64,000 bases of DNA, from positions 50,046,475 to 50,110,474 of the forward strand of contig NW_026622808.1 of assembly GCF_023065955.2 (NCBI RefSeq), in the 5' to 3' direction. Position 1 is the first letter of the stretch. Each line of letters starts with the position of its first letter. Shown piece by piece: positions 11,780 to 21,114 of the stretch. Both the position numbers and the translations under genes were made by a program. A model generated the notes under the pieces. It ran no database searches, was not told where the DNA came from, and saw only the letters and a program-made list of their open reading frames with translations. The stretch is from Ursus arctos. Its lineage: Eukaryota; Chordata; Mammalia; Carnivora; Ursidae.

Positions 11780-11985
11780 GGCTCCAGAGTCAGAATGACT
11801 TTGGGTTGAAATTAAGTCTCCCTTACTTGCTAATGTCATTAAGTCTCTGTTTTCCTCATCCATAAAATGGGAGCAATAAATGGACGCAACACCCATGTCA
11901 GAGGATTTTTGCAAGAATAAAGAATAGGATAGCTGCAAAATGCTGAGATTGAAATCTAGTACACAGCGTTCAATAAAAAAATACA
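11780..11985 (+). mobile_element. MIR SINE
   Basis: 'gaggctccagagtcagaatgac', then 'gttttcctcatccataaaatggg', then a degraded tail ending 'cacagcgttcaataaa', in the order of sense MIR. Confidence 0.8.
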
Positions 11986-12014
11986 GCTATTAATATTTTT
12001 TCTTGGCCTCCAAA

Positions 12015-12255
12015 ATAATAATAGCTAATATTTATGGGGTATTTAATATGCAGCAGGCACTACGTGAAGCACTCTACACCCTGTCCTTTTATCCTCACGA
12101 TAACCCAATGAGGTAGGGACTTTTATTCTCTCCATTTCATGGATGAGGAAACTAGAGGCACAAGGGGTAAGCCACTTGCTCGAAGTCATACATTTCGTAA
12201 GTGGTGCAGCTGGATTTGAGGGCATGTCATCTGACTCCAGAGCCAGCGTTCGGAA
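12015..12255 (-). mobile_element. MIR SINE, nearly full length
   Basis: Reverse MIR. It runs 'aatagctaatatttatgggg', 'cagcaggcactacgtgaagcactctac', 'ccatttcatggatgaggaaac', 'ggtgcagctggatttgagg' and ends 'tctgactccagagccagcg'. The two opposite-strand MIRs here are only about 30 bp apart. Confidence 0.85.
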
Positions 12256-12550
12256 CCTCAACCCATCCTGCCTTTCTGTAAAATACTGGTCAACACACAG
12301 ACTTTGCCAATTCGACAAATATTATGGGATCTTGGCAGAGTAATTCCCAGCACAGGTGAACAGGGGCCCGTCTAGTTACCATTAGCTCTACTACTGGTAT
12401 TTATTGAGTCTTCACATCTGAACAAGACCCTACTAGGTAGGCACTGGGAAGTGCATCTTATCCTTCGGTTATGGTGAGGACCTCTTTTTAAAAATTTTTT
12501 TGGAATGCATTTTATTCTTAAACATAACATACATTTAAAAAATGAACAGT

Positions 12551-12730
12551 GGTGCGTGGGTGGCTCAGACAGTTAAGCGTCCCACTCTTGGGTTCAGCTC
12601 ACGTCATGATCTCAGGGCCATGACATTGAGCCCCGTGTAGGACTCTGCACTGAGCATGGAGTCTACTTGAGACTGTCTTTCTCCCTCTCCTTCTGCCCCT
12701 CCCCACACGCTCTCTCTCAAAACACAAACG
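12551..12730 (+). mobile_element. Can-SINE, diverged
   Basis: Head GGTGCGTGGGTGGCTCAGAC, middle 'catgatctcagggccatgac', then a CT-rich part and a short A-rich end with no (AAAT)n. The tail is decayed and no clear target duplication was found, so this is an older copy. Confidence 0.88.
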
Positions 12731-12853
12731 GAACACAATATAAATATGCAGCTCAATAATTATCTCCAAGTAAACAGCCATGTATCCATCACTCTGTTGC
12801 CCGAGAAGCTCCTAGATACTTTCTCTCCCTCCTCCTCAAATGTAACTACTGTA

Positions 12854-13091
12854 CTAGGGTTTCTCGTCCCCAACACTGTATACATTTGGGGCTGGGTAAT
12901 TCTTTGCTGTGGGGGTTGTCCTGCTCCTGCGGGATGAGTAGAAGCCTCCCTGGCTTCCAAAAGCACCTTCCCCAGGTGGCAACAAGAAATGGCAACAATT
13001 TCTCTAGACATTGACAAGAAATGGCAACAATTTCTCTAGACATTGACAAGTGTCCCCTTGTGACAAAATCACTCCTGGTTATGAACCACTG
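12854..13091 (-). mobile_element. MER20 hAT transposon with internal duplication
   Basis: Reverse MER20: 'ctagggtttctc' at the left end, then 'atttggggctgggtaattctttgctgtgggggttgtcctg', then the right end 'ggttatgaaccactg'. The segment 12983-13046 is an exact two-fold tandem repeat of a 32-bp unit that is present once in a normal MER20. Confidence 0.8.
12983..13046 (+). repeat. Exact 32-bp tandem duplication
   Basis: Positions 12983-13014 and 13015-13046 are identical (unit begins 'caagaaatggcaacaa' and ends 'ctagacattga'). The first four bases of a third unit follow. It lies wholly within the MER20, so it postdates that insertion. Confidence 0.95.
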
Positions 13092-13865
13092 CACTCTCAT
13101 GACCTTTTTGGTAACCACTTTCTTTGCTTTCTTTTTGACTTAAACCACACAAGCATGCACCCTTAAATATTATCATTTAATCTTGCCTGGTGAAAGGAAT
13201 TCTTTATACTTTAATCTATTAAAAAGGCCTCTAATCATGTCCCCCTAAAATAAACTAGGTGGGGGGACCGTGTAATTTCTCATCTAAACTGGAGGCACAG
13301 ACATTAACCAGGATTGACCCGGGCAAGCCAGCATGATTACCCTGCTTCTAGAGAACCTCTGCTGGGAGTGAACATTATTCTCACAGCCGCACACAATTAG
13401 GGCCCCCTTACCCACTGGATAATTGTACATGAAGTGGCAAAGGGTAATTAAAAGCAGCACAACCCCAAGGGCAAAGTAACATAGACCCAGATAAATATCT
13501 CAAGGCCGAAGCGCTGTGAAGCAGAAAACTCATGGGCCTTGGCCCTTAATGGAGGCGTATTCTTCAAATCACTTGCTGAAAGACACCACCTCAATATCTA
13601 CTTTCACCACATTAGCACAACAAAGTGATTAAAATAAATGCCTTCCAAGATTCAAGATTCGCACATCAGTGCAAAAGGGATCAAGATCACCCCTTGTAAG
13701 AGGTTTAGGGTTTGTAGTGGATTTTTAACCAATATCTCTGCCTTTTTACCCCCTCGGTGTCACTGGAAAATAGAGCAACCACTATCAATTTGACCTGCCG
13801 TGCATTGTAATCTCGTAAGTCCTGATATTGACCACGTTAAAAGTGACAACTAAGGCTTTCCTTAC

Positions 13866-14337
13866 ATACATGAGAAATCCTATTGATAGCCTATTTGCCT
13901 GAATATAATTCAGCTTGTCCTCCATTCTTCTGGGCATCCAAGAGAACGGAAATCAGCTTTCACGGACTTAGACACTTGCACATTTCATCAAATGTTTATT
14001 TGACTTCGTCGGCATCCATTTCCCCTTTCTCCAGCAACTGTCTTTGTCGCGGTCCAGCCCTCTGGGGTCCTCGGTCCATGGGGTCTGGGTGAGACTCGAC
14101 CACAAGGCAAAGCCCTCAAATTCCGCAGAAGTGATTTGGCACAGGGCTTTCCGACAAACCATGCCCATCAGGCCCATTGGAACTGGTTTTGAGGCTTTTC
14201 GTTCAATAATTGGGCAAAGGAGGCTTATACTTTTTTGTCGGACTTGAACCTGAAATTGCGTAAACTGACGACGGCTACCATCAGCTCGCCACCCAACAAG
14301 GAGCCCCATACACAGAGGAAAGAAGAGGAAGACGGGG
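13866..14337 (-). other. Speculative minus-strand exon
   Basis: On the minus strand a long pyrimidine tract ending in 'ttttcaccttcag' precedes position 14337, which is a strong 3' splice-site shape. A possible donor (tat|gtaagg on minus) follows at 13865-13860. The interval is free of recognised repeats, and its minus-strand frame of 113 codons matches nothing I know. It could be an untranslated or noncoding-RNA exon joined to the CpG-island exons, or simply conserved noncoding DNA. Confidence 0.15.
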
Positions 14338-15205
14338 CTGAAGGTGAAAAGAAAGAAATCAGATTCCGAAGTTATTGTTCAGCCCTGAGCAAGATACTCT
14401 TGAGGCCAGTTCTAGGTATGTACCTTTCAGTAACTTGAACTTGTATGTATGAAAAAAATTTATATATCTATCTCCTAATTCCACTTAAATTGGGTCTTTG
14501 TCACTTACTAGGAAAACACCCTCTGTGGCAACTTTTTAGACATCAACTCAGTAAGAATTACATTTTATACTGTAACCCAGAATGTGCATGCAGGCCCAGA
14601 GAGAGAACTGACTCAAAGTTTCATGAAACAACAAAACACTTACTAGCATCTGATGATGCTGATATTTTCTGTCCTGTTATAACTTAAAAAAAAAAAAATA
14701 CTGGTTGCAGCCCACTATATTGTTTTCATGACCTTCATTTTAAAAAACACTGACTTGTGAGATAAAGTTAAAAATTGATTTCACCAGAAAAAGTGAGATA
14801 AGAAACATCATGATAATTTCAATCAGATTATTGAGGAAACTAGGAGGTTTGGCCCCTAAACCAAGTATCTAGCAACAGATACTTGCTACCTTACCATTTC
14901 TCTCTGATCTACCCAGGACACATGCTGACCAGAAAAGGAAGGAAAAAAAAAATCTTAATGACCTAGAAATAAATGTATTAAAAAAATTTTAAAAAGCATT
15001 TTCTAAAACAAAATAAAAACCATGTGTAAAAAGAGAGATGAGAAATACATTAAGTAGGGAAAGAGACACCTAAGTCCTGTTGCTGAGCTGAGTTATGTTA
15101 TTTATTTATCTAGAGGCTGAAGACAGCAATTTCAGGGAACCTCCGCAGTTACTGAGTATGTAAAAATAGTGTCTTCAAGATAAGATCAGATCTCTGGGGC
15201 AGATG

Positions 15206-15281
15206 TAGAGGGAAGTAGGGAGATAGGAAGAGAGAGAGGAAGGGAGGGTGAGAAAGAGAGAAAGAGGCGGGGAGACAGAGG
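15206..15281 (+). repeat. GA-rich simple sequence
   Basis: A purine-dominated run of gaga/gggaag units with few pyrimidines. Confidence 0.8.
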
Positions 15282-16000
15282 TCACTTGCAGTATAAACCT
15301 CAAGCCTTCACTTATGTGTGTATCGTGTATAAAATAACTATGAAGAGTCCCTGAAATTTTAGGCAATTACTGCAGGCTGGATAAGACAGGGTATTTTTAA
15401 CTGTTTTCCATGTACCTTATTTGTATTGTCAGTTAGCCAAAATTTTCTTTTTGTGTGCTCAGAAGCAGAGTCTTGATTAAATCTGCTGAATCGAATGGAG
15501 AAGTAGGATTCTCATGCTTGCTAGCAACAGAGACCAGGGCCTGTAAACAATACTAAGAAAATTTAGCCGCTTTTACACTCTTGAGTGGCTGTAGCTTTAA
15601 CTCCTCCCAAATTCTTCTAGATTATTAGGCTCAAGCACAGTTGTCTGCTTGTTTGAGAAGCTATGGACTGTCCTTCCACCAAGACGAAAGTCTATGAATT
15701 TCAAAGCAGAGTGAAGTTTAAAGACAATCACTTGTACACCCCAGAGAAGTGACTTCTGAGAATTTTCCCAGGGAGAATGAAAATCAAACCTCACTATAAT
15801 GGTATTTTAGGTAGGCTTCTTCATCTTCCATCATTATATTTTTCAAATACATTCCACCTGCATTACTGAATTTAAGCAAATACAGTGTCTGATTAATATT
15901 TGCAGATGTTGTAAAGAAGCGATTAACCTCTCCTGTGTAATAAGTCCTTGGAATGGTCTGAATTCTTCTGGTCCTCTTTTAGGAAATGCAAGCACTCTTC

Positions 16001-16045
16001 AAAGGTGTGTGGTGTGTGTGTATGTGTGTGTGTGTGTGTGTGTGC
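16001..16045 (+). repeat. (GT)n microsatellite
   Basis: Alternating GT interrupted by single changes (gta, gcg). The nearby 63-codon frame reading Val-Cys repeats is an artefact of it. Confidence 0.9.
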
Positions 16046-16294
16046 GTTTGTGCTGTACTTTTATTACAGAATTCTTAGATATACAAAAAAAGAATCACAG
16101 ACTTATCAATATAACCGTCGCCTAGTTTGTGACGTTTAACTTAGAGACCGAAATATATACTGAGTGTTTACCTTGGGTCAGTCACCATCATGCTATTTAA
16201 TTGAATGAAAAAATATACGAGGTGCTTATTGTTGTTGCTACTATTACTTTCTTCATCATCATTAATGCCATTACAGCACATCCCTGTTAGAGGC

Positions 16295-16475
16295 ACTGCC
16301 ATGGTTAACAGCCTGGCATCTGGAATCAGATCTCAGGTAAACTCCAAATTACCAATGTGACTTACGGCAAGTTACTTAACCTCCCTCTGGGCTCAGTGTA
16401 CCGCTGCACGGACTACTCATGATGCCCCAAAAGTGCCTACTGGAACGCCTGACACACAGGATGCTCTCAACCACC
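16295..16475 (+). mobile_element. MIR SINE
   Basis: 'gcctggcatctggaatcagatctcagg', 'gtgacttacggcaagttacttaacctccctctgggc' and 'gcctgacacacaggatgctctcaac' follow sense MIR order. The core word 'ctgtaaaatggg' is lost. Confidence 0.7.
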
Positions 16476-16479
16476 ATTC

Positions 16480-17150
16480 TTCATAGCATGTGGATGGCAG
16501 ATGAAAGCGCAGCCTGGGGAGGTTAAGTAAGGCGAAGCTGCTTTTTCTTCTCCTCCAGATATTTGGTTTGGAAGTTCCACAGATGCATTCTCTTTCGGAC
16601 GGGAAACAGCATGTCCGGGATTGCGCGAAAATCTCGTACACATCCTCCAAATGGGTCGGTAAATTTCTGGGGCAAACACTAGCTAACCTTGAAGGATCAG
16701 CCAGCTTTCTGGAGAGACTGCTGCTGTCAGCACTCCAAAGTCTTTCTTCTGAAGGGGCCACCTTCCAGATGCAGCCGTCTGGGTACCAGCAAGCACACCA
16801 AGTTGGTTCGCAAAGTTCAGAGGAGTTGGCTCTGGTATGTTTACAAGTCTTAGCAGATCGCAGGAATGTTCGGGATAATTATTACCCCACCCAGGAGCGC
16901 CCAGCCCAACCCTCTCACATCTGGAAGGAAGCGGCCACACAAAGGAGAGCAAGGGAGACCTCCTCCTGCGGCTGCTTTCTCAGGCTCCAGGGAAGATTAC
17001 CGAGGAGCTCTCACCCCCTTTGTCAACACCAGCCACTACTCACAGTATCGTTCAGACCACAGGGCATTCGATGCAAAGGAAGAGTTTATCTTCCAGTCCA
17101 AACCGAATGGCATTTTGCAAAATATCATCTTTGTTCCCTCCCCCTGACCC
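16480..17150. other. Single-copy sequence bordering the CpG island
   Basis: No repeat recognised. The plus strand has an acceptor-like site ('tttttcttctcctccag', AG at 16557-16558) followed by an open frame from 16568 to 17332 (254 codons). The protein matches nothing I know. Its last quarter is made of the CA repeat (Thr-His and Ala-Arg runs), and frames on the minus strand overlap it, so it is not accepted as a gene. Confidence 0.35.
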
Positions 17151-17151
17151 A

Positions 17152-17239
17152 GACACGCGCGCACACACAAGCACACGCGCGCGCCCGCGCTTTCTCTCTC
17201 TCACACACACACACAGACACACACACACACACACACACG
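17152..17239 (+). repeat. Compound (CA)n/(CG)n microsatellite
   Basis: Alternating purine-pyrimidine with CA, CGCG and CT blocks, ending in a long CA run. It can adopt left-handed DNA and lies about 200 bp from the CpG-island edge. Confidence 0.93.
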
Positions 17240-17786
17240 AAGGTGAAAGGTGAAATACTCCAGAAAACAGACAGCGATCCACACGCACACAGCCTTTCCA
17301 ACATAGGAGCTGCTAGAATCAGACACACCTAGTTGTACAGGGCAGACGAACCAAGCCCTGAGTATCCTCTGCTAACGCCAGGGATTTCCCCCAGTCCTTT
17401 CCCTGCCTTTCGAAAGTATCTGGGATTCATCAGCATTTCTCCCACCTCCCACGGACGCGCACCAACCAAAGCACATGGTCCCTGGCGGCGCGTTTGCAAA
17501 CCCCACCAGCGCCAACGCCTCGAAACCGCCAAACTTCCTGTCTCCACACCACCAAAGCTCCCAGAGCGCCGCGCCAAGTGCCCCAGGGGCTCCTGCGGAG
17601 GGAGCCTGCAGCCCAGGAGCCGTGGGCGGGGTTTCCTGCTCTCCCCAGCGCCCGAGCCCAGCACCTCCGCTGGGGGTCTCCGGACGCGCGCGCTGCGCCC
17701 CGGGCGCACGCTGAGCGCCCGCCGGGGCCGCCGCTCTCGACCGCGCCCCCGCAGCGCGCTGGACACCGGGGCAGTCGCCCACCTAC

Positions 17787-17810
17787 CTGCTCCGCTGCCT
17801 CCGCCCTCGG
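17787..17810 (-). other. Possible alternative first exon (3' end supported)
   Basis: The minus strand reads 'gcggagcag|gtaggtggg', a close match to the donor consensus, with the exon's last base at 17787. An ATAAAAG word on the minus strand at 17841-17835 lies about 30 bp upstream of the putative start, which would suit a TATA-like box. The 5' end is a guess from that spacing, and no coding sequence is assigned. Confidence 0.3.
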
Positions 17811-17834
17811 GCGCTCGGGCGCTGCCGACCGCTA

Positions 17835-17841
17835 CTTTTAT
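17835..17841 (-). promoter_or_regulatory. TATA-like word ATAAAAG
   Basis: The only AT-rich word inside the GC-rich island. On the minus strand it lies about 50 bp upstream of the donor near 17786. It could also be a homeodomain (TTTTATTG) site. Confidence 0.3.
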
Positions 17842-17976
17842 TGTCTCGGTGGCTCAGCGCGCGGGACCTGGGAACTCGGCTCTACGCCGGCCCTGCGAGC
17901 AACTCCACTCGGCTCCGCGCCTTCCCGGGCGCCCGCCTTCCTCTTCCTCCTCCTCTCGGCCCAAGCTCCTGCTCGG

Positions 17977-17982
17977 CACGTG
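17977..17982. promoter_or_regulatory. E-box CACGTG
   Basis: A palindromic MYC/USF/CLOCK-type E-box within the CpG island. Occupancy cannot be judged from sequence. Confidence 0.4.
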
Positions 17983-18102
17983 AGCCGCGCAGCCCGACTC
18001 CCGGGCTGGCTGGGCAGCCGGCGCCCGCCGCATCCCCGGCCCGGGGCCGCTCGTCGTCCCCGCTGCCGCTCGCCGCGCGTCCTCGCTTCGGTCCACACTT
18101 AC

Positions 18103-18185
18103 AGCTGTGCCCGGGCCGCCTGCCTGGCGTCCTTCCGTCCTTCCGTCCTGCCCGCCTGCTCTCTCTGTCAGCCCCGGCTCCCGGC
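18103..18185 (-). other. Possible first exon (donor supported)
   Basis: The minus strand reads 'gcacagct|gtaagtgtgg', a strong donor, with the last exon base at 18103. A CCAAT box lies 60-140 bp upstream, which fits a start somewhere near 18160-18190. The exon would be GC-rich and probably untranslated. The 5' limit is inferred, not seen. Confidence 0.4.
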
Positions 18186-18242
18186 TCCGCTCTCCGCAGC
18201 TGCCCCCGCCCGCCGCCTCTCCGGGGGCTGGGGCGGCCGCTG

Positions 18243-18247
18243 CCAAT
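18243..18247 (+). promoter_or_regulatory. CCAAT box
   Basis: An NF-Y-type CCAAT flanked by 'tg' and 'gag' (the minus strand reads ctcATTGGca). NF-Y sites work in either orientation and typically lie 60-100 bp upstream of a start. This fits the minus-strand exon ending at 18103. Confidence 0.5.
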
Positions 18248-18667
18248 GAGACTCGGCTGATGCGCTGTTCCGGCCCAGTCATTGTATCGGGAGGGGAGGA
18301 AGGGGAGGGGAGCGCCAGGAAGGGAGGGGGCGCCCTCGGCCCCCGCCGCGCGGCTGCCGGCTGGGCTCGCCTACCCCGCCAGAGAGAAGGCGCTGGTGCC
18401 AAGGGGCGCGGAGCGGCTGGCGCGGCCGGGAGTGGGGGAAGGGGAGGGGCACTAGCCCGCGCCTCTGCATCCCTCGCTCCGAGGCAGAAAAGCGCGGGGA
18501 GGGACTCGGTTCGCCTCCCAGGCTCCAAGCATCCCAAGCCCGACTGCCCTTAGAATAAAGGGGGTGAGGCGCGGGCGGCTGCGGGCGGCACAGGATCTAC
18601 TCCGGATCGGGAGTGGGTCTGGCTCATGACTCGATCTGAGATTCCCGCGAACCTGGTGGCTCCCCTT

Positions 18668-18800
18668 GAAAGAAAGACATAGAAAGGAGGAGCAAGGAGG
18701 GGAGGAAAGAGGGAAAGAAGGGAGGGAAGGAGAGACGGTAGTAAGAGAGAAGAGCGAGAGAGAAAGAGAGGAAAGAAGAGTAAAAAGAGGGAGTAAGAGC
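18668..18800 (+). repeat. Purine-rich (GA/GGAA) tract
   Basis: About 130 bp that is almost entirely A and G, with very few pyrimidines, immediately outside the CpG island. Capable of triplex or nucleosome-free structure. Confidence 0.85.
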
Positions 18801-19550
18801 CTACCCCATGCCTGGCATTTTCCCTCCAGAACAGTTCTGGGATTCAGGAGTGTTTCATTATGCTTTCTTTAGAGACGACGAAACTCCAGAGGTTAACTCA
18901 AATAGCTGATAAATGAGAAGACAGATTGCAGCTAGATGTGATGCTGCGTGCGGGGCAGCAAATGAGAGAAGAGTGGAGGAAGAAGGGAGAACCATTCGGG
19001 AAGGATCTGCTCTTGAGACTTTCACATCATCTTTCAAACGGGTTGCTGAGTAGAGCGCCAGAAGTGCACCGTCACCGAGAGAAAATAATTCCCAAACAGC
19101 TTTGAATGTGTGTCCCATTGCCCGACCCATTTCTCTATAAACTATGAATTAATTCTAAAACTAAATCTGTTTTTAAAAAGAATTGTCCTAAGACTACACG
19201 GAGATACACACCTCCGCGTTTTGTTGGAAGTTTAGTTGATTCGTCAATGTCAATGTTTGAGAGACCACAGTTTCAGTAACCCTGGTTTTGGCATTTCTCC
19301 TCCTCCTCTTCCTTCTTTCCTCCTTCTTCTTCTGACGGATCACCAGCCTACAGAAAAGGACCAGAGGGAAGGCTCGCTGGATTTTCCAGGCACCTGCATA
19401 GCTGCTATGGACATGAAGTGAAAAGCAAGATGTGAAGCAGTGAAGGCTTGAGATGGAGTGATGGATAATATTACATCTGTGTAGTGTGAAGTTTAATTAA
19501 ATTTTCTTCTGGTGTCGAATGGGCTGCTTGCTTCTAATTAAATAGACTAT
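18801..19550. other. Unassigned sequence
   Basis: No repeat or exon recognised. The AT-rich end (19440-19550) contains several TTAAT words. Confidence 0.4.
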
Positions 19551-19554
19551 ATTG

Positions 19555-19880
19555 AATGAATAGCTGACATCTGTTGAGCAACTATGACAGGCCCCCAGAT
19601 CTGGGCTAAGTAAGCACTTCACTTGGTATTATCTCATTTGGTTCTCCTGGGAGAAAGGGATGGACTAGATGCCCCATGTGTTCAGGGTCTACGCTGGCCT
19701 TGGTCAGCCCCTGCCACACAGCAGTTGTCTTTCAAGGTCAGTTGACTTAATGGACTTCCATTTTGCAGAGGGGGAAACCTAGGGTCAGAGAGGTTAATTG
19801 ACCTGCGAGAGAATAGGAAACTAGAACGTGGTTGCACCTGTCTTTGAATTCCGAGCTGAAGACTCCCGAACCAGTGCACG
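19555..19880 (-). mobile_element. MIR SINE, interrupted
   Basis: The left part 'aatagctgacatctgttgagcaactatgacaggc' and the right part 'cattttgcagagggggaaacctagggtcagagaggttaattgacc' are the two halves of a reverse MIR. They are separated by about 100 bp of non-MIR sequence. Confidence 0.7.
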
Positions 19881-20267
19881 AAACTGTCTGTTCGACGTGA
19901 AGAGCAGCATAAGGGTCCCGGTGAGGCAGCAGTGCAGAGAGTAATGGCTTACTCTGCCCTCATAAGTGCACATAATTTCTTTGGAGAGAAAGTCAATACC
20001 TATAGCATGGGCACTAGAGAACATCCCAGGGAGTGTATAGCAAAGTGGAACAAAGCAGGGAAAATGAATAGCACAGGGGCGGCCATCCAGAAAGAGCTTG
20101 GTGTATGTTTAGGGGACGGCGAGGGGGTGGGGGGGAACTAGATGCAGACTGTTACATGAAAAATGCAATATAGGTGATGTCAGTAAGGTTGATGTGGTCA
20201 GAGTAGTCTGGAGAATTTTCTGGAAGATGCAGGATATTTACTGGATTTTCTTGAAGCAAAGAGGCTC

Positions 20268-20466
20268 TGGCTTGACAATGGCAGCTCCAAGGCTGTTGTG
20301 TCTGGGTTTGAAGCCCAACTTTTCCAAATACTCAACCTAAAATCGGGATAATATAATGCCAACCTTACAGGGTTGTTGTAAGGATTGAATTAGTTAACAC
20401 ATAGAAAGCATTTGGAATAGTATCTGGCGCACGGTGAATATTTAATAAATATTAGCGATTATTATT
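20268..20466 (+). mobile_element. MIR SINE
   Basis: 'tgtgtctgggtttgaagccc', 'aaaatcgggataatataatgcc', 'agggttgttgtaaggattgaat' and 'tggcgcacggtgaatatttaataaa' show the complete MIR order in sense. Confidence 0.85.
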
Positions 20467-20689
20467 AAAGGAGAGGGGACAGCTTTCTTTCCAACTTCAA
20501 CCTTCTGATAAATATTTATAAAATACCCCAAATAGCAAAATGAAAAAGCACAACGCAGCAGAACAAAGAAACAAAACTTGTTTTCTTTATTCTTACTCTA
20601 GTATAGAATTACTAATTCTGGCTGTGTATTAGAAGGGGGAGTTTATTTTTGTTTTTAATAGTTGAGACAGTTATATCAAGATCTCTGGG

Positions 20690-20805
20690 GTTAGGGTTGA
20701 TGAAACCTCACATTCCTGGACCCGGGCTCCAGAAGTCTCAGAGACCAGAAATCTGCATTTTTAACAAGCTTTTCAAGGGTCCACTTGAAAAACACTGATT
20801 TGCTC
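20690..20805 (+). mobile_element. MER5-type hAT fragment
   Basis: 'tcctggacccgggctccagaagtctcagagaccagaaatctgcatttttaacaagctt' followed by 'ccacttgaaaaacactg' is the right half of a MER5-like element ending in the usual '-aacactg' terminus. Confidence 0.6.
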
Positions 20806-20904
20806 TTCCTTCCACATCCCTTGATGACTACCCCACCTCATTGACCCAGGGATGTTTTTCCCACCCTAAACTCTTGTGATTAATTAAATGCTGTGTGTGC
20901 ATTC

Positions 20905-21035
20905 CTATTTAATTCAATGCACACTTAGTAAGCACCAATTTTGTGTAAATCACTACAGCTCGGCCTAAAGATGGGCATCATCCTTCATGCTAGCAATGAG
21001 TTTACAATCTGGAAGAAAAAATGGGAACACGAAAA
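20905..21035 (-). mobile_element. LINE-2 3' fragment
   Basis: 'ttcaatgcacacttagtaagcaccaattttgtg' and 'gcaatgagtttacaatctgga' are the reverse complement of the L2 3' end region ('...cattctactgggggag...'). Confidence 0.55.
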
Positions 21036-21039
21036 GGTG

Positions 21040-21110
21040 TAATAATAAGGTGAAGGTGTTTTGAGTGCTTACCACGTACAGGACCCTGTGACAAGTGCTT
21101 AACCTGTTGA
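21040..21110 (-). mobile_element. MIR fragment
   Basis: 'ttttgagtgcttaccacgtacaggaccctgtgacaagtgcttaacctg' resembles the tail part of a reverse MIR. Confidence 0.5.
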
Positions 21111-21114
21111 CAAA

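Larger units (their letters stand above)
12485..13180 (-). mobile_element. Old LINE-1 3' end, interrupted by a SINE and a MER20
   Basis: The segments 12485-12548, 12735-12850 and 13092-13180 join into an antisense old mammalian L1 3' region ('cattttattcttaaacataacatac', 'cagctcaataattatctccaagtaaac', 'ggtaaccactttctttgc'). The SINE at 12551-12730 and the MER20 at 12854-13091 interrupt it. The composite gives the relative order of insertion. Confidence 0.6.
13185..16290. other. Repeat-poor single-copy region upstream of the CpG island
   Basis: Over 3 kb I recognise no SINE, LINE or MIR, only a GA-rich stretch and a GT microsatellite. The stretch 13260-13880 is dense in homeodomain- and GATA-like words (caattag, taattaaaa, agataa). 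The stretch 13880-14440 holds a possible minus-strand exon. The longest frame is 113 codons (13968-14309 minus), with no recognised domain. Confidence 0.4.
17440..18620. promoter_or_regulatory. CpG island, probable gene promoter
   Basis: About 1.2 kb of very GC-rich, CpG-dense sequence, which is unlike the rest of the window. It contains GC boxes (for example 17623-17632 and the complement at 18204-18211), a CCAAT box at 18243-18247 and an E-box at 17977-17982. Good 5' splice sites on the minus strand lie at 18102-18097 and 17786-17781. The pattern is that of a TATA-poor promoter with alternative first exons transcribed toward lower coordinates. Open frames across it (up to 251 codons) reflect scarce stop codons in GC-rich DNA and match no known protein. 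A divergent plus-strand transcript is also possible. The gene cannot be named from this window. Confidence 0.8.

Noticed and set aside
14240..14250. Sequence GGTTCAAGTCC on the minus strand, a perfect tRNA B-box word
   Set aside because: No matching A box at the right distance and no cloverleaf could be formed from the flanking bases, so a tRNA gene is not supported.
18326..18345. CTCF-like word around the GGGGGCGCC in the island
   Set aside because: Only part of the motif is present, and such words are common by chance in CpG islands.
17494..18537. Long open frames of 136-251 codons on both strands across the CpG island
   Set aside because: They overlap in all frames, are rich in Pro, Arg, Ala and Gly as expected of GC-rich DNA with few stops, and match no protein I know.
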